From positions 76,618,291-76,682,290 of the forward strand of contig CM043948.1 of the NCBI GenBank assembly GCA_014529385.2: a DNA stretch of 64,000 nucleotides, given 5' to 3'. Both the position numbers and the translations under genes were made by a program. Within the stretch, counting starts at the first letter, position 1, and every line of letters begins with the position of its first letter. The notes under the pieces were generated by a model. The model did not search any database. It was not told where the DNA came from and saw nothing but the letters and a program-made list of their open reading frames with translations. Origin of the DNA: Adiantum capillus-veneris. Taxonomy: Eukaryota > Streptophyta > Polypodiopsida > Polypodiales > Pteridaceae. Below, piece after piece: positions 35,709 to 47,280 of this stretch.

Positions 35709-36523
35709 TGTCGTGCAGTGACACGTACATAGTGGGAACGCGTGCTACAAGATCTATATTGTAATTTTTTAGATACATAATTATATTTCATATAATGTAC
35801 ATATGCATATTTAAGTATAATAATAAGCCTTCTATCTCATCCTATTATTTTTCTCAAGGGTAACCTATTCTTACTTTACCATCAGAAAATACTATGGGAA
35901 AAGCATCAATAGCTCCGCCTCTTTAACTTGGGGCAAAAAGCATTGATTCTTTATTTCTACTATATCATTATCATCTCATGCCCTAGCTAGATCCTATATC
36001 TAGGGTAAACTCCAATATATATATATTCTATGTATTTTTCATTTATTTCTTTTTAAATAGCTACTAGGAGGGAATCAAATCCTAGTGGAACACTAGGTGG
36101 CATGATTTCAAAGATACACTTATTTTAATGCATTATTGCAAGCATGATTACAAAACTTTGTCAATGAGCAATGTCATGCTTTCATATGGCATGAGGTGTC
36201 CTTTGGAATCAAATGAAAGTCTAGGCTAAGGGGACCACAGGAAGACTTTTGCTGCCAGAAATGGACCCTATTTTGATAAACTTTTTACACAAGGTTTCAA
36301 TCCGAATTGGAAAATGATTTTAAAATGAAAATCGTAGCTAATGAGCTGAAGTTTCTGCCCATATTTTTACTTTTTTATTTGGAGCCACGGTTGAGGAGAT
36401 ATGATCAAAATACAGAACCCCAGTCTGCCCACATCATGCAAAGACAGCTCATTTCCAACTTTTCCAGTTTCTGTTCACACTGGCTCTTCTCTTCTTGTGT
36501 AAACCCTTGGGGGTTCCCTTCAC

Positions 36524-36533
36524 CTATAAAAGG
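36524..36533 (+). promoter_or_regulatory. TATA box of element L
   Basis: CTATAAAAGG, about 560 bp upstream of the first small gene and in the middle of the LTR-like sequence, where U3 should meet R. Confidence 0.65.
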
Positions 36534-37087
36534 GGACCTCTTCTTCCTTGAAAAGGAACTCAAGCATTCAAGCCATTGATGAGAGGAATTCTTGAGGGAG
36601 TGAGTAGTAATGCCTAATTGTACTTAGCCATTAACATAAGCCCAAGCCTACACTTTCTCCTAGAGAAAGACTAGCCATTCTTGTATGCTATCCTTGGAAG
36701 GTCAACTCTAATCAAAGAAGGTCTTGGACTTGGCGTATCAATCAACGTTGAATTCTCCCCTCTTCTTCTCTCTCCATCAATAATGGTGTCGAAGGGTTTG
36801 TCAAGTAAGATGTGTTCTACATTGATGTTTTCTTGATTTCTTGTTGTTTTCTTTTTCATCTCTAATCCAACATATATATATATATATATCTAATCTCATC
36901 TCCTTAACCAAATCTATCTCTCTCACTCTTAGTAATTCATTCTCTCTACAAATTTTAGGTTCTCCCTGCTACAGGTACATCTCTCCTCGCAGTATCCTTA
37001 TTGCCTACGGGCAAGAATAGGGCTTGGGAGGGAAACTCTTTTCTCTTCTCTGATATCTACATTTTACACATACTAGAGTTATCCTAA

Positions 37088-37306
37088 ATGAATAATCCAC
37101 ATGATGATAATTTCTATCGCTTTCACTCTGTACGATGTATTAGAATTAACGTATGGATTAGCCGTAAAATACACTTTCAACAACGTATAGTGTTTCTCTT
37201 TGGCCCAGAAAGGCTCAATGAAATACTTCTATCACTGGATCCCATTATACTACCTCTCATAGACTATAACTTTTCTTTTGACATACGCGTAGTTATCTTG
37301 CTATGA
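37088..37306 (+). CDS. Small conserved protein B (72 aa)
   Basis: Complete from MNNPHDDNF to TGA. It shares with protein A (33169-33387) and protein C the central pattern ISRKI-x-FQQRIVFLFGP-x-RLNEIL, then P-x-I-L-PLI-x-Y and SFDIRVVIL. The stop overlaps the next start as ATGA. There is no signal peptide. The alternating hydrophobic C-terminal half suggests a compact beta-rich fold, but that is inference. The family is unknown to me. Confidence 0.6.
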   Translation: MNNPHDDNFYRFHSVRCIRINVWISRKIHFQQRIVFLFGPERLNEILLSLDPIILPLIDYNFSFDIRVVILL

Positions 37307-37515
37307 ACCAAGAGGATTTGTATACACAATTAATCCCAATCACTAGACAAAATATATATATTATGATAAGCACAAAACTACAATTCCAAAGAACAATTCG
37401 TAGCCTATTTGGTCAGCCAAGATTGAATGCCATTAACTCATCTATTAACCTTTTCATATTACCCATGATACGATATGACCATAGCCTTGATGTTTTCATC
37501 TTTGTGTTATTTTGA
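37303..37515 (+). CDS. Small conserved protein C (70 aa)
   Basis: Starts at the ATGA overlap with protein B (offset -1 frame) and ends at 37515. It is homologous to A and B (MISTKLQFQRTIRSLFG, PRLNAI, FILPMIRYDHSLDVFIFVL) but more diverged. It looks like a tandem duplicate of B. How a second gene would be translated in a plant mRNA is unclear; coupled reinitiation is possible. Confidence 0.55.
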   Translation: MNQEDLYTQLIPITRQNIYIMISTKLQFQRTIRSLFGQPRLNAINSSINLFILPMIRYDHSLDVFIFVLF

Positions 37516-37715
37516 CATTCTCTTTTGTGTTCTTTCTTCGTGTGTGTGAGTGCAAGAGAGAAAGAGTGGGTCTTCTTTGATTGTACTTCTTTCCAAACCC
37601 TAGTCTTCATGGCATCTATGGTTTAACCCCTGCATATAGTTTTTTGGAGTTCTCTCACAAACTCTCACAGCCATAAGCCCGGTGCTTTCCTGGCAAGACC
37701 GCAAATTTCTCGACA

Positions 37716-38855
37716 GCGTAGTGTGCCAAAAGACCAAATTTGATAAAGGGAAGCAACCTGGGTTACTCCAGCCATTGCCTATCCCAAATTCACCATGGGA
37801 GAGTATATCCATGGATTTCATCTTTGGATTACCCAAGTCTAACCATGGGAATATGGGGATATGGACAATAGTCGATAGGTTTAGCAAGCAAGCTCACTTT
37901 ATTCCTGTTAAAAAGACTATTAAGGCACACCAAATGTCAACTCTCTTCATATCTCAGATATTCAAACATCATGGATTACCAACATCCGTCGTGTCAGATA
38001 GAGATCCTAGAATGACTAGTAATTTCTAGAAAGGTCTCTTTGAAAATCTAGGAACAAGATTTAATTTCTCTTTGGCCTATCACCCACAAATGGATGGCCA
38101 AAGTGAGATAGCTAATCTTACAATACTCGATCTACTCAAGACTTATGTTACCGAAGTAGATCAACACTCACAATGGGAAAAGTACTTACCTCTTGTAGAG
38201 TATGCCTACAATAATACTGTACATACGTCTACAAGAAAGCACCTTCTGAGATCATTGACGGAAGACCTAAAAGTCCCTTGCTACTCAAAGTACATGGGAA
38301 GATCTTCGCCGCCGATGAGTATAGCCGTGACCTACAAGAATCTTTTCAAAAGATTAAGGAGGCTATATCCATCTCTCAACAAAGGCAAAAAGCTGCTACT
38401 GATAAGCACAAAAGGGCCTTAACATTCAAAGAAAATGATTGGGTCTTACTCAAGTTTCCTAAGGCTCGATTAAGGCAAACGACGGGAAAAAATCCTACGG
38501 GCCATCAAAAATATTACGCTAAACTAGCAAAAAGATACTATGGTCCTTTCCAAATATTGAAGCACATCGGCTCATACACAATGCCTTTCATGTAAGCCTA
38601 CTTAAGCCCTACAAAGGAGAGCCACCAAGTGAATCAGTTATTGAAGACCCTCCCGAAGTTGAAGACCAAGAAGAGCTGCTACAACCCGAAGCTATCCTTT
38701 GGCATGAAGACAAGGTACTACGACATGGTAAGATTATCCAACAGTATCTTATTAAGTTCAAAAATTATCCTTTTGAAGATGCTAGATGGATGCAAGGAAT
38801 ACAACTTAAGGATAGTATGAACCTTGTCAATGCTTACAATTCTACATTAGAGTAA
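37716..38855 (+). pseudogene. Integrase core and chromodomain of chromovirus C
   Basis: Resumes at the second cysteine of the zinc pair (VCQKTKFDKG). DDE residues lie in ISMDFIFGLPKS, TSVVSDRDPRM and MDGQSEIAN. A TAG replaces tryptophan near 38028, and a one-base loss near 38230 shifts frame. The tail WVLLKFPKARLRQ is present. A deletion near 38565 removes part of the segment before the chromodomain, whose remains run from about 38690 to 38852. Confidence 0.9.
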
Positions 38856-39157
38856 GAAAATGTACAAATTTCTTTTAAATGCCCAATGTTTTTGTCTTAT
38901 AAAACTAGTTCTCTTTTTATTATGCACAAATTTAAATAGTATGCATGCTTAGAATCATGTTTGTGATGACGACGTCTCTCAAATACCAAGTAGAATTTGT
39001 CACTCTACTTTGGGAGAATGAAATGGACTAAAGAGCAGACATGCTTGCGGGAGCTATGTCTCCCAAGCACCAAATGGATTAGTCATCCATCTTGGAAAGA
39101 TGTCGTAGGGTAAAAAGGGATCCTCTACCCGCTAAGCAAGATTGACTAATGAATAAG

Positions 39158-40282
39158 GGGCCTATGCATGAGGTGTCAAAAGGTCAAGATTCAATCCCTA
39201 CAAGGAGGGGGCGAGACCTACAAGAGGGGGGATGAGAGAGAACACCCACATGCTCACACAAGGCATGCATGGTACAAAGAAAGCAAAAGGGACACTTGTC
39301 AAGTTCCTCCTCATGTTGCCCTCATGGTGTGCCTGAAGCCTATTGGTTGGCCACCCAAGGGGTCGAATGATAATTTAGGAGGTTTAATTAATTGATTTGC
39401 ATTTATCAAGTCCTCTCTCTCAAAGGGGAAAGGGGGACACTTGTCCCAAAGCTACCCTTGCTGCTTATAATGCCTCCTCTTTGTGATTGGCTAGGCCTGG
39501 ATGGGTCCAATGAGCTTCAAGCATGAGCTACAAGGGGGGGTCGACCCAAGCAAGCTAGGGGGTTGCTTAGGGGGTATACTCACCCACACACTCACACACA
39601 CACACACACACACACTCATTGTGTGCTATGCAAAGTGCAAGAGCTCCCTCTCCTTCTCCAAGCAAATAGAGGTTGAGAGCCTACACCAACACTCTTGGCT
39701 ATGGAGTGCAAATCCAACCAAGAGCTATGCTTCAATGATTAAGCTTTCCATCTCCTTCTTCTTCATTACTATGCTATTATGTATGCTAGCAAGAAGAGTT
39801 ATGATAAGTGATGAGTTAGTTCTTTCTCATATGAAATGTTTCTTCTTCCTCTTCCCTACCCTCATTCCCTGCTAGCTCTCTCCATCTTCGAAGGTGTTTG
39901 AGGTCTTGGGACTGAGGCTTGGGATAGTTAAAGCTTTCTTCAAAGTTTATGTTATGCTTGTGACATGAAGCTTTCCATCTTCATCACCTAGGTCACAAGG
40001 AACACAAAGATTGTATTATAACAAATCTCTCTTAATGGGATAAATCATAATACAAATGCCTATCGGAGGGGGACCGGCTCGACATAAATCCGGTCCTCAA
40101 TTGTTGTCATGTTCTCTAAACTCTCTCTCTTGTAAAATTATTGTTCATGCCAAGTTAACTAATTGCTATGTCTATGCTGTTATCTTCAATTATGTTCACC
40201 CGCTATGCCCACAAAGTAATCTCTCAAAGGTACTCTCGTTAATTTCCTCTACTCTCAAGTTAATAGGCCAAATTCCATTACA
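39158..40282 (+). repeat. Partial 3' LTR of chromovirus C
   Basis: Matches the reverse complement of the LTRs of A from their inner part to the terminal ATTCCATTACA at 40282. The first roughly 490 bp are deleted, fusing the 3' non-coding region to mid-LTR. Confidence 0.88.
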
Positions 40283-42147
40283 GAATCAAATGAATGAAAG
40301 TACAAACTTTGCCATTTTTTTCAGGCAAAGAAAAGATCATGAAGCTCTTTTGAAGGAGCCAAGGCCAACTTCTTTTCACTTGAATTGGCGGCTCGATTTG
40401 GAATTACGCCCGATAGGCTAAAGCCACAAGCGGAGAAAGTTCTAGCGGCACCCGGACGGGATGTTGCCATTACATAGATCATTGGAAAACTTCGTTTGCA
40501 ATGACAAGGGTGTTTAGGGCACGAGGATTTCTATGTAATTTCCTTGGGAGGTTGTGACGTCCTACTCAAAATCCCTTGGTACCACAAGAACAACGTCGTG
40601 GTTGACTACCAGGCCGAGAAAGCAATTTTGACAAATGAAGGGCTCAGAGATTGTACTTGATGAACTTCAGTTTCTTTAATCACTTTTTTGGGAGAGAACT
40701 AAACGATGAATGACGGTCGAATGACGGTCGAATATGTTTAGACCTAAACAAAGAACGCCAAGATTTTTCTCCACAATCATGCCGATTGCTTTTCAGAGGG
40801 CCTGCCAAGCTCGTCCTGAGGATCATACCATTGATCTGATACTTGGAAGTGACACCACCGAACTGGCCACCTTACCGTGTGATCCGAGCCCAGAGATACA
40901 CCTGTTCAGGACACATTGTCTAGCAGGAGTGTAGATGGACCCGGCCAAGATAGAGATAATCCGTGATTGGCCCGATTTATAGAATGTCCATGAAGTTGAA
41001 AGCTTCTTGTGCTTATGTTCTTACTACCGGCAGTTCATCAGAAAGTTTGCAAAGGTTGTTTACCCCTTTGCACTTGTCGACATAGAAAGGATTCCTTTTC
41101 TTGTGGGCATCCACAGAAGTGACTGCCTTTCAGGAATTGAAACAGAATTTAACTACAGGACCAGTTTTTGACTTTGTCGGATTTGCAGAGTTATTTGAAG
41201 TACATTGTGATACTTGTGGTCGTAGTCTAGATGCAGTCAGAATGCAAGAAGGCCAATGTCATTGCCTATGAGAGTTGATTGTTTTCAAGGCCGGAATTGA
41301 CAGTTGGAGTTTACGCTACTTCTTGTAACAGAAGTAGCTATCGAAAAAGCAGATACGGTGAGCAAACATCTTGTCATAGTTTTACTTCTGGAATGTCCAT
41401 GTGCAGAGACAGAAGAAATTGGTGGCAGATACTTTGTCCCAGAGACCGTTGGTTCTGGCTATTTCCACAATACATCATAGAAGCTTCAAGGATATGGCCG
41501 CTCAGTATGCCACAGATACAGATTTTGCAGATGTATTCAGTTGAATACAGAATGGGGAGGTAGTAGAGGACTATTCCATTCGGGATGGCTGCTTGATGAA
41601 GAAAACCATGTAGTGCTTTACACAGCCATTGAGGGAAAAGTATATGTCCGAAATGCCACTATCCACCTTTTACGGGTCATCGCGGCATTACTACCACCTT
41701 GAAAGGGGTAGAGAGATACTTCTTTTGGCCGAGACTCAAGAAGGATGTGGACGAGTTTGTGCGCAATTGCTTGGTATGCTAGAAGGTCAAGTTTGACAGG
41801 CATAAAGCACAGGGATTGTTACAGCCTTTACCCATACCCTCCCGCCCATGGGAAAGTATTTCAATGGATTTCATTTTTTATCTCCCCTGAACACAGAGTG
41901 GTCACGATGGTATCTGGACTATTATTGACAAATTTAGCAAGCAGTCTCGTTTCATTTCAGTGAAGAAAACAGTCAAGCCGGATCACTAAGCGAGACTGTT
42001 TGTGACCCAGATCTTCAGATTACATGGCATACCCGAGATGATTGTCTCCGATAGGGACCCTAGATTCACGAGTTTGTTTTGGAAGGCTATTTGGGAGAAC
42101 ATACACACAATGTTGCAGTTCTCGTCATTGTTCCACCCGCAGATTGA
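40283..42147 (+). pseudogene. Chromovirus family E, first copy: protease to integrase, heavily decayed
   Basis: Starts abruptly inside the protease (VAAPGRDVAIT-like and GCDVLLKIP segments, about 40440-40580). The RT entry region follows (about 40750-40910). A deletion of roughly 0.5 kb then removes the RT core and joins to the thumb (FIRKFAKVVYPF, about 41030). RNase H and integrase remnants follow to 42147, where element D is inserted at the DGQSE motif of integrase. Stops occur every few dozen codons. Confidence 0.8.
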
Positions 42148-42794
42148 TGTGAAATGTCTAACCAACCCAAATGATTTTCTCATATTAAACTTATCACTTA
42201 ATGTGGGAGAATAAATGGGAACAAGGGTTAAGATACAGATGTGCTTATAGATCTATTTCAACACAGGGCCAATGGTATGGTCTATCAAAGAGCAAGGTTA
42301 ACCAATGGAGCAAAAGACCTTAGGGTTGGCTTCATTAAAGCCTCCAAAGGTAAGTGTTACAAGTCTTAAGACATGATCTTTAATTTTTAAACTTTAGGCA
42401 ATTAAGGTCCAAGCAAGCAAGGGGGCAGCTTGCTTAAGCAAGGGCTGTGCTTAAGCAGGGGACTTGCCTGCTTACCAAGTTCAAAGAACTTGCTACAAAG
42501 AAGGGGGCAAGCCCTACAAAGGAGGGATGTGAGTAGTATGTGTGCACCTCGCCAAGGGCCCATACTCTCATGAGAGGAAAGGGGCCACATGTCAGGTGTA
42601 GAGACACACTACTCAAGCAGGCAAGGGCTGTGCTTAAGCAAGGGGGGTCCTAGCTTAACCTCACAAGAGGGAAATAAGGACACTTGTCCAGAGACTACAC
42701 AGCTTGCCCCAAAGGGAGCCAAGCTCTGATTGGTTAGAGGGCTACATGGCCCAATGCGTTTCAAGGGAAGCCTAGGAAAGGGGGTCGACCAAGC

Positions 42795-42847
<53 letters not shown>

Positions 42848-43564
42848 CTTCTCTTTACACACTCTTGTGAAGGAAGAACTCCATCTCCTTCTCCAAGCTT
42901 GATAAGTTGAGTGCCTACTACAACAAGCTCTTGGCTATGGATGCAAATCCACACAAGAGAATGCTTATGCTTGCTTATCAATGTCTTTAATCTCCATTAT
43001 CACTATGCTAAGCTATGCTACAAAAGCTATGAGTGATTATGTGCAAGGGGTTATTGCTTTCTCGTAGAGCTACTTCTGCTTCTCTCTTCTTCCTCACTCC
43101 CTGTCAGCTCTCCTCACCTTTCATGGTGTTTGAGGTCTTGGGATTGAGGCTAGGCATTCTTCAAGTTCATGCTAATCATGTTTATTGTTGTTTCCATGCT
43201 AATGCTTGGTAATTGAAGCTTTCCATCTTCACCTCATCAAGAAGATTTCAAGGAACGCAATAAGTTGTATTGTAAACAAGTCTTCCATCATGGACAAATC
43301 TATAATACAAATGCCTATTGGAGGGGGGACCTTCGGCTCCAACTAATCCGGTCCTCTATTGGTGTCAATTTATCAAAACTCTCACTCTCTTTTACAAGTA
43401 TTGTTCAGGCCATGTTAATGAAGTTATGCGTTAGTGTTGCTCTCTCTCCATCCAAGCACTCTCTTTTTCATTCTACATCTACTCACAAAGGAATGCTCAA
43501 GGAAATACTCAATATGTTATTTACTTTCCGCTCCAACTCAGGTTAAAAGGCTAATTCCATTACA
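42148..43564 (+). repeat. 5' LTR of chromovirus D
   Basis: About 1417 bp, ending CCATTACA. It has a (CT)n tract at 42799-42843. The first bases are shortened relative to the 3' copy. The LTR ends resemble those of A, but most of the middle differs. Confidence 0.9.
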
Positions 43565-43565
43565 T

Positions 43566-43577
43566 TGGTATCAAAGC
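43566..43577 (+). other. Primer-binding site of chromovirus D
   Basis: TGGTATCAAAGC, one base different from the TGGTATCAGAGC site of A; complementary to initiator-Met tRNA with one mismatch. Confidence 0.9.
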
Positions 43578-43978
43578 ATTTGGTTTCTCTTTTCTTGCTT
43601 AAGAAGGGAGGTCCTTAAGTAGCCTACAAATGGTTGATGTTGTTAATTATATTAGGGTAAATGAAACTGCGATCTGTTATCGGTTTTGTTGAGCCCACTA
43701 TGTGGGATATGGTGCACACCTCAGGAGCTTTGGACTTTATAATGGAGTCATTTTAGACTTTCCTATGGCTTTACCATTATTGAGCTAGAAGAAGTCCGAA
43801 AGGAGCTAGCCCTCGGCAACTCTACTATGTTAAACCTACTCCACTACTCTCTATAATTAACCACTTCGAGCCGTGGGTGTAGATACTTAAGAGTCAATAT
43901 TCAAAGGCTAAGAGGAGTGGCAACTAAAGTTTTGAACTTCCAAAGCATACACTAAGTACATACATAAATTTTGTTAAC

Positions 43979-45430
43979 ATGGCTGACAATAATCAAGAGA
44001 GTAGAATGAATATTGATAGATTTTATTTTGCACATGAAGGTGCTAAAGATGATGCCCCCATGTTTGTGAATTATCTTATCACTAGGTTGTAAGCAAGCTC
44101 TGGGCAACCGTGCTTTGCAAGCTAAAGTTACTCAACAACTTCGTGCTTATGGAATTTCCCTTCCTTTCCATGAGGAGAGAGAGCTTAGGAGGCCTCATGA
44201 AGAGACCCCCAAAAGAAGACTCTCTCCCATACGAGAGGAGGAATCCAAAGAGCAAGAAAGCCATGTAAGTTTAAGTTCCTCTAAAGATGTGGCTCCACAA
44301 AGATGGCGGTCTAGACGATCGCCCACTCCTCCCAAGAGGAAAATATCAACACACAATCCTTCTCCTCGTCATTCTGAAAGAGAAGAGAGGAAACAAAGGA
44401 AGAAAAGGGCTAAGAAGAGGTCACCCTCTTCTCCTTCTTCTTCACCTTCCTCCTCTTTCGACGAAAGCTATGGATATTCTCCTAGAGAATACAGGAGGGG
44501 AGGACATCACAAATCATACCCTGCATGGCAAAGGTCACAAAAGCTAAAGAAGTTCAAGGAGGGAGGAAAGAGTATCTCTTTTATCACCTATGATGGAACC
44601 TTTGGTGCTACCGACAAAGTGTTGGCCTTCATCCAGCAATTTGATGCGGCTTTTGGAGATGAGGGCTTCACAGAGTCCTCCAAGATACGCCATGTAGCTA
44701 TGCACTTCCAAAAATCAGCTCGTCAATGGTGGGCTAGCCTTCGTGGCAACGGCGAAGCCCCGAGGACAGGGAAAACTCTACGAGTTTCCATCATGAAGCA
44801 ATTCCTTGCAAGCAATGCAAAGGACAAAGTGCTTACCGAATGGTGCAGTCTAAAGCTTCTCTCTCATGAGTCTATCCACAAGTATGTAGACAAGTTTTAG
44901 GATTTACATCTCAAGGCTACTGTCTTTCAAAAGATAGACAGTAGCCTTTGCCGAGCAAAGACAGCAATTGTGTGCTGGATTACCTCAAGAGATGGTTGAA
45001 TACATCAACTCTCAACGGCCTGGTACTATTAGCGAAGTAATCCATCACACATGGTTGCTTCATGCATCAATTTCCATCAAGGGGATAGATGGAATGTCAA
45101 GCCCATGGAAAACAAAGAAAATGATGAAAGGGGAAAAACCAATGCTCAAAATTCTTCCGAAGGCACTACCAGCAACAACAACAACAATCGGTTTAAGGAG
45201 AAGGGAGTTTACAAAGGCAAAAACAAACTCTAGCCTGAAGAGTCTGAAGCTTTTTCCAAGGACCATAAGTGTTTCAAGTGTGGGGAGCAAGGACATGGCT
45301 ATCGTTCTTGTCCCAAAAAGAATGCTCGCAATGATACTCCTAGGGATTCCACCATCGAAGCTCCAAAAGCGGATGCTCATTGCAAAGGATCATCACTTTC
45401 CTATGCTTGGGGAAAGGTAAGAGAGCATGA
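43979..45430 (+). pseudogene. Gag of chromovirus D, broken
   Basis: Start at MADNNQESRMNIDRF, as in A. A stop after ITRL near 44091 is followed by a 261-codon open stretch (44115-44900). That stretch holds the Arg/Ser-rich segment and the core ARQWWASLRGNGEAP. After a TAG at 44898 and a short rearrangement near 44930, the remaining part carries the asparagine-rich linker and the CCHC knuckle [14 protein letters not shown] near 45270-45315, with one TAG at about 45231. Confidence 0.9.
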
Positions 45431-47280
45431 TGCCTTCATCTTGTTTGACCCTGGCTCTACTCACAACTTCATATCAACGGAGTTGGACACCAAGTTGGGC
45501 ATTCAAGCTTTTGAGATGGGAGGTATGGTAATGGCTGATGTAGCTTTCAAGGGACAGCAAGCCTCCATTACTCCCTTGATTGGGAAGTTAAGGCTTCATG
45601 TCCAAAGCTATGTCGACAAAGAAGACTTCTTCATCTCTCCTCTCCAACATGAGGATGTTATTCTAGGGGTGCCATGGTTTAATCGCATGGCCGCCAATAT
45701 GAAGTTCCCTGAAAGGAGAATCTACTTCACCTACAGGGGAAAGAACATGTATATAGATGCTAGTGAGCGTGGTCACACTATTCCACTTGTAAATCCTTTT
45801 GCTTTTGATAAGTCAATGAAGAGCTCAATTTCTGCGTACATGATTTTAGCCAAAGAGTCTCTAAAAGATCCTAATGTTTCATCAAATGTAAATGGTAGGA
45901 ATCAAGAAGAGTTAGACTTGTCTAATTTTCTAAAAGGATTCCAAGATGTTTTCATCAATGATATCCCTATGGACTTACCTCCAAAACGAGGGGATGATGA
46001 CCATCGCATTGAGCGCCTTCCAGGAAGCTCATCTTCTGACAAGCCTCCTTATCAAGTCTCACAAGATCAACAAGAGGAGATCATGAGGCAAGTACAGGAA
46101 TTGGTAGACAAAGGGATGGTGAGGCCTAGTACCTCTCCCTTATGTTCTCCAATCCTATTAGTGCAAAAGAAAGATGGTACATACCGTATGTGTGTGGACT
46201 ATCAAGCACTAAACCATATCAATATCAAAAACAGATTTCCCGTGCCTCGGATAGAAGATTTGTTTGATAAGCTACAAGGCTCTACCTACTTCAATAGGAT
46301 TGACCTTAAAAGTAGCTATCATCAAATAATGATAGTGGATGAAGATATCCTAAAGACCGCGTTTCGCACAACGTTTGGTTTTTATGAATATCTAGTCATG
46401 CCTATTGGCTTGACTAATGCACCAGCTACGTTCAATCGTCTAATGGAGAAACTTTTTAGACCTTAAAACAAATTCACTAGAGTGTTCTTTGATGATATCA
46501 TCATCTACTCCAAGTCTTTGGAGGAACATAAGCAACATCTGCAATCCATCTTTCAAGCATTAATGGAGAACAAGCTTTTTCTCAACCGAAAGAAATGGGA
46601 AATTTTCCTTCAAGAGATTCAATACCTAGGTCATACTATCTCTCAAGATGGTATTCGTATGGATCCATCAAGTTAGAGGTAATAAAAGCATGGACTAACC
46701 CAAGGAATCTACATGAGCTAAGAAGTTTTATTGGTATGTGCACATACTATAGACATTTCATAGCAAAGTTCTCTCAAGTAGCAAGACCACTACATGACTT
46801 AACTAAAAAGAAGGTTAAGTATGTATGGATGCTAAAGAGCAAAATTCTTTTGATACGCTCAAAGAGAAGCTTACATCCCAACCAGTCCTTGTGCTTCTGG
46901 ATCTCTCAAAGCCATTTGAGGTCCAATGTGATGCTTGTGGTGATTGCCTTGGAGCAGTTTTGCTTCAAGAAGGGCATGTCATAGCATATGAGAGCTGAAG
47001 TCTCAATACTGATGAACGAGTCTTGGGCATTTATGAGAAAGAGATTTTAGTTGTTCTACATGCTCTAGACACATGGAAGCACTACCTATTGGGGATTCCA
47101 TTTAGTCTACAAACCGACCACCAAAGTCGCAAGTATTTCATGACGTAAACCAAGTTGTCCGACAAACAAATTAGGTGGGAAAATTTTCTTTTGCAATTTA
47201 ATTTCCATATTGCTCACATAGCTGGTAAGCACAATCAAGTGGCTGATGCACTTTCATGACGACCAAAAGTTAATGCAGCG
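45400..47280 (+). pseudogene. Protease, RT and RNase H of chromovirus D, partly open
   Basis: Protease and RT share an open stretch of 341 codons (45441-46466): [12 protein letters not shown] (DPG in place of DTG/DSG, as in A), [51 protein letters not shown] and [16 protein letters not shown] at 46464 precedes catalytic FFDDIIIYS (46485-46511). A one-base loss near 46672 shifts the frame. RNase H (FEVQCDACGDCLGAV, about 46920) is broken by a TGA near 46996 and further changes. The tail AGKHNQVADAL is recognisable near 47225. Confidence 0.92.

Larger units (their letters stand above)
35709..37715 (+). mobile_element. Solo-LTR-like element L carrying two small genes
   Basis: A 2007-bp insert splitting the integrase zinc motif of C. 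It begins TGTCG and ends CGACA, and is flanked by a 4-bp direct repeat GCGT (35705-35708, 37716-37719). The uninterrupted sequence is reconstructed exactly by comparison with chromovirus D. It has an LTR-like promoter (TATA box at 36524-36533) and no internal direct repeats, so a solo LTR is the simplest reading. It contains two small homologous reading frames near its right end, which is unusual for an LTR. A short complete non-autonomous element is an alternative. Confidence 0.75.
29510..40282 (+). mobile_element. Chromovirus C: truncated A-family element with two insertions
   Basis: Plus-strand relative of A, present in three blocks: 29510-30388 (RT and RNase H), 35262-35708 (RNase H end and integrase zinc part) and 37716-40282 (integrase, chromodomain, 3' end and partial LTR). 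The gaps are element K and solo-LTR-like element L. Everything 5' of the RT palm is missing, where the LINE end abuts. The LTR has lost about its first 490 bp relative to A. Confidence 0.9.

Noticed and set aside
37303-37306. ATGA overlap taken as evidence of a bacterial operon or contamination
   Set aside because: The pair lies inside a plant LTR-like element flanked by chromovirus sequence; nothing bacterial surrounds it.
42402-42616. Short frames repeated at 42402-42616 and 49403-49617
   Set aside because: They are in the two LTRs of chromovirus D and are explained by the repeat itself.
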